From Synechococcaceae bacterium WB8_1B_136 (GTDB taxonomy: Bacteria; Cyanobacteriota; Cyanobacteriia; PCC-6307; Cyanobiaceae), in NCBI GenBank assembly GCA_010029175.1, contig RGNC01000117.1, positions 1 to 6,314 of the forward strand: DNA of 6,314 nt. Direction: 5' to 3'. Shown here in pieces: positions 6,184-6,314 of this stretch. Each line of letters starts with the position of its first letter. Within the stretch, counting starts at the first letter, position 1. The notes under the pieces are model-generated. The model saw nothing but the letters and a program-made list of their open reading frames with translations, was not told the origin of the DNA and did not search any database. The translations under genes and the position numbers were made by a program.

Positions 6184-6314
6184 GTGAGATCCGAGCCGGT
6201 GCCACCACCACACTTTCCCAGTCCGCCGATCAGAACGACCATCACCCCGGTGATTCTCTGCGGCGGTACAGGCACCCGGCTGTGGCCCCTCTCACGGGCG
6301 AGCTACCCCAAGCA
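6184..6314 (+). CDS. manC: Mannose-1-phosphate guanylyltransferase, N-terminus only (3' end outside window)
   Basis: The frame starting at GTG 6184 is open to the window edge (43 codons) and contains TPVILCGGTGTRLWPLSR (residues 21-38) followed by ASYPK. This is the nucleotide-binding signature (GGxGxRLWPLSR) of ManC/AlgA/CpsB enzymes, which make GDP-mannose from mannose-1-phosphate and GTP in the cytoplasm. GDP-mannose feeds mannose, fucose or other 6-deoxyhexose units of surface glycans. The RLWPLSR form separates it from RfbA-type (RLxPxT) enzymes. The chosen start overlaps the rfbB-remnant stop (GTGA) and gives a 20-residue proline-rich leader before the first strand, longer than the few residues usual for the family, so a start at 6199 is also possible. 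Only the N-terminus is seen, so whether a phosphomannose isomerase domain follows cannot be told. Confidence 0.9.
   Translation, partial: MRSEPVPPPHFPSPPIRTTITPVILCGGTGTRLWPLSRASYPK

Larger units (their letters stand above)
5879..6187 (+). pseudogene. rfbB: rfbB remnant: dTDP-glucose 4,6-dehydratase with a large in-frame internal deletion
   Basis: An open frame of 102 codons begins with an ATG overlapping the rfbD stop (ATGA). Residues 15-54 are the RfbB N-terminus: RRRILVTGGAGFIGG (NAD loop), then FNLDKLGYATD (44-54). Residues 55-83, PSRISSELGWKPRRSFEQ and on to TVEWYLA, are the extreme C-terminus of RfbB, normally some 250 residues later in a protein of about 350. Lost are the substrate-binding region, the TDE catalytic triplet and the YxxxK pair, so it cannot be a dehydratase. 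The frame is intact across the junction, with no stop or frameshift. After Trp87-Cys88 the tail (about 91-102) no longer looks like the family and is richer in A and T. The remnant could be a true genomic deletion, or an assembly collapse between two similar short motifs. No other function is evident. The stop overlaps the manC-like GTG start by 4 bases. Confidence 0.9.

Noticed and set aside
1..6314. A previously undescribed defence, mobile or RNA-based system
   Set aside because: Every gene falls into a known glycan-synthesis family or is a remnant of one. No direct or inverted repeats, integrase, reverse transcriptase, toxin pair or structured RNA was seen.

Overview
The window is a compact, single-strand (+) piece of a surface-polysaccharide locus (O-antigen or exopolysaccharide type). 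It is strongly GC-rich by eye. All genes are tightly packed, with junctions that overlap by 4 or 11 bases or are separated by 1 or 11 bases, so it reads as one operon fragment with no stretch over 300 bases lacking a gene. The GC-rich coding style, the A-C-D-B order of the rhamnose genes and the sequence flavour of the proteins suggest a picocyanobacterium (Synechococcus/Cyanobium type). This is an impression from the proteins, not a proven assignment. No RNA gene, insertion sequence, CRISPR array or clear terminator is visible.

Layout: (1) bases 1-1186 hold the C-terminal part of a large multi-pass membrane protein resembling GT-C/YfhO-like or PTPS-related membrane proteins. (2) 1176-2144 is a GtrB/ArnC/DPM1-like family 2 glycosyltransferase with two C-terminal membrane helices. 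(3) 2146-3519 is a WbaP/WcaJ-type polyprenyl-phosphate sugar-1-phosphate transferase, the enzyme class that starts a glycan on the lipid carrier. (4) 3531-5882 holds rfbA, rfbC and rfbD of dTDP-L-rhamnose synthesis, all apparently intact. (5) 5879-6187 is a drastically shortened rfbB. The N-terminal NAD-binding start of dTDP-glucose 4,6-dehydratase is joined in frame to its extreme C-terminus, with about 250 residues including the active site missing. (6) From 6184 to the window end is the start of a mannose-1-phosphate guanylyltransferase (manC-like).

How they work together: RfbA makes dTDP-glucose. RfbB would convert it to the 4-keto-6-deoxy sugar, and RfbC and RfbD would finish dTDP-L-rhamnose. 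ManC supplies GDP-mannose. The sugar-phosphate transferase primes undecaprenyl phosphate. The GT2 enzyme probably charges a polyprenyl phosphate with one sugar, and the adjacent membrane protein may use it as donor. Because the local rfbB cannot be catalytic, the rhamnose branch works only if a second rfbB (or equivalent) exists elsewhere in the genome.

The most notable feature is the rfbB remnant. Its junction falls where two family motifs, GYAxD near the N-terminus and RRYAxD near the C-terminus, resemble each other, and the reading frame into manC is kept. I found no evidence for an undescribed system. The rest is a recognisable, well-ordered glycan cassette.
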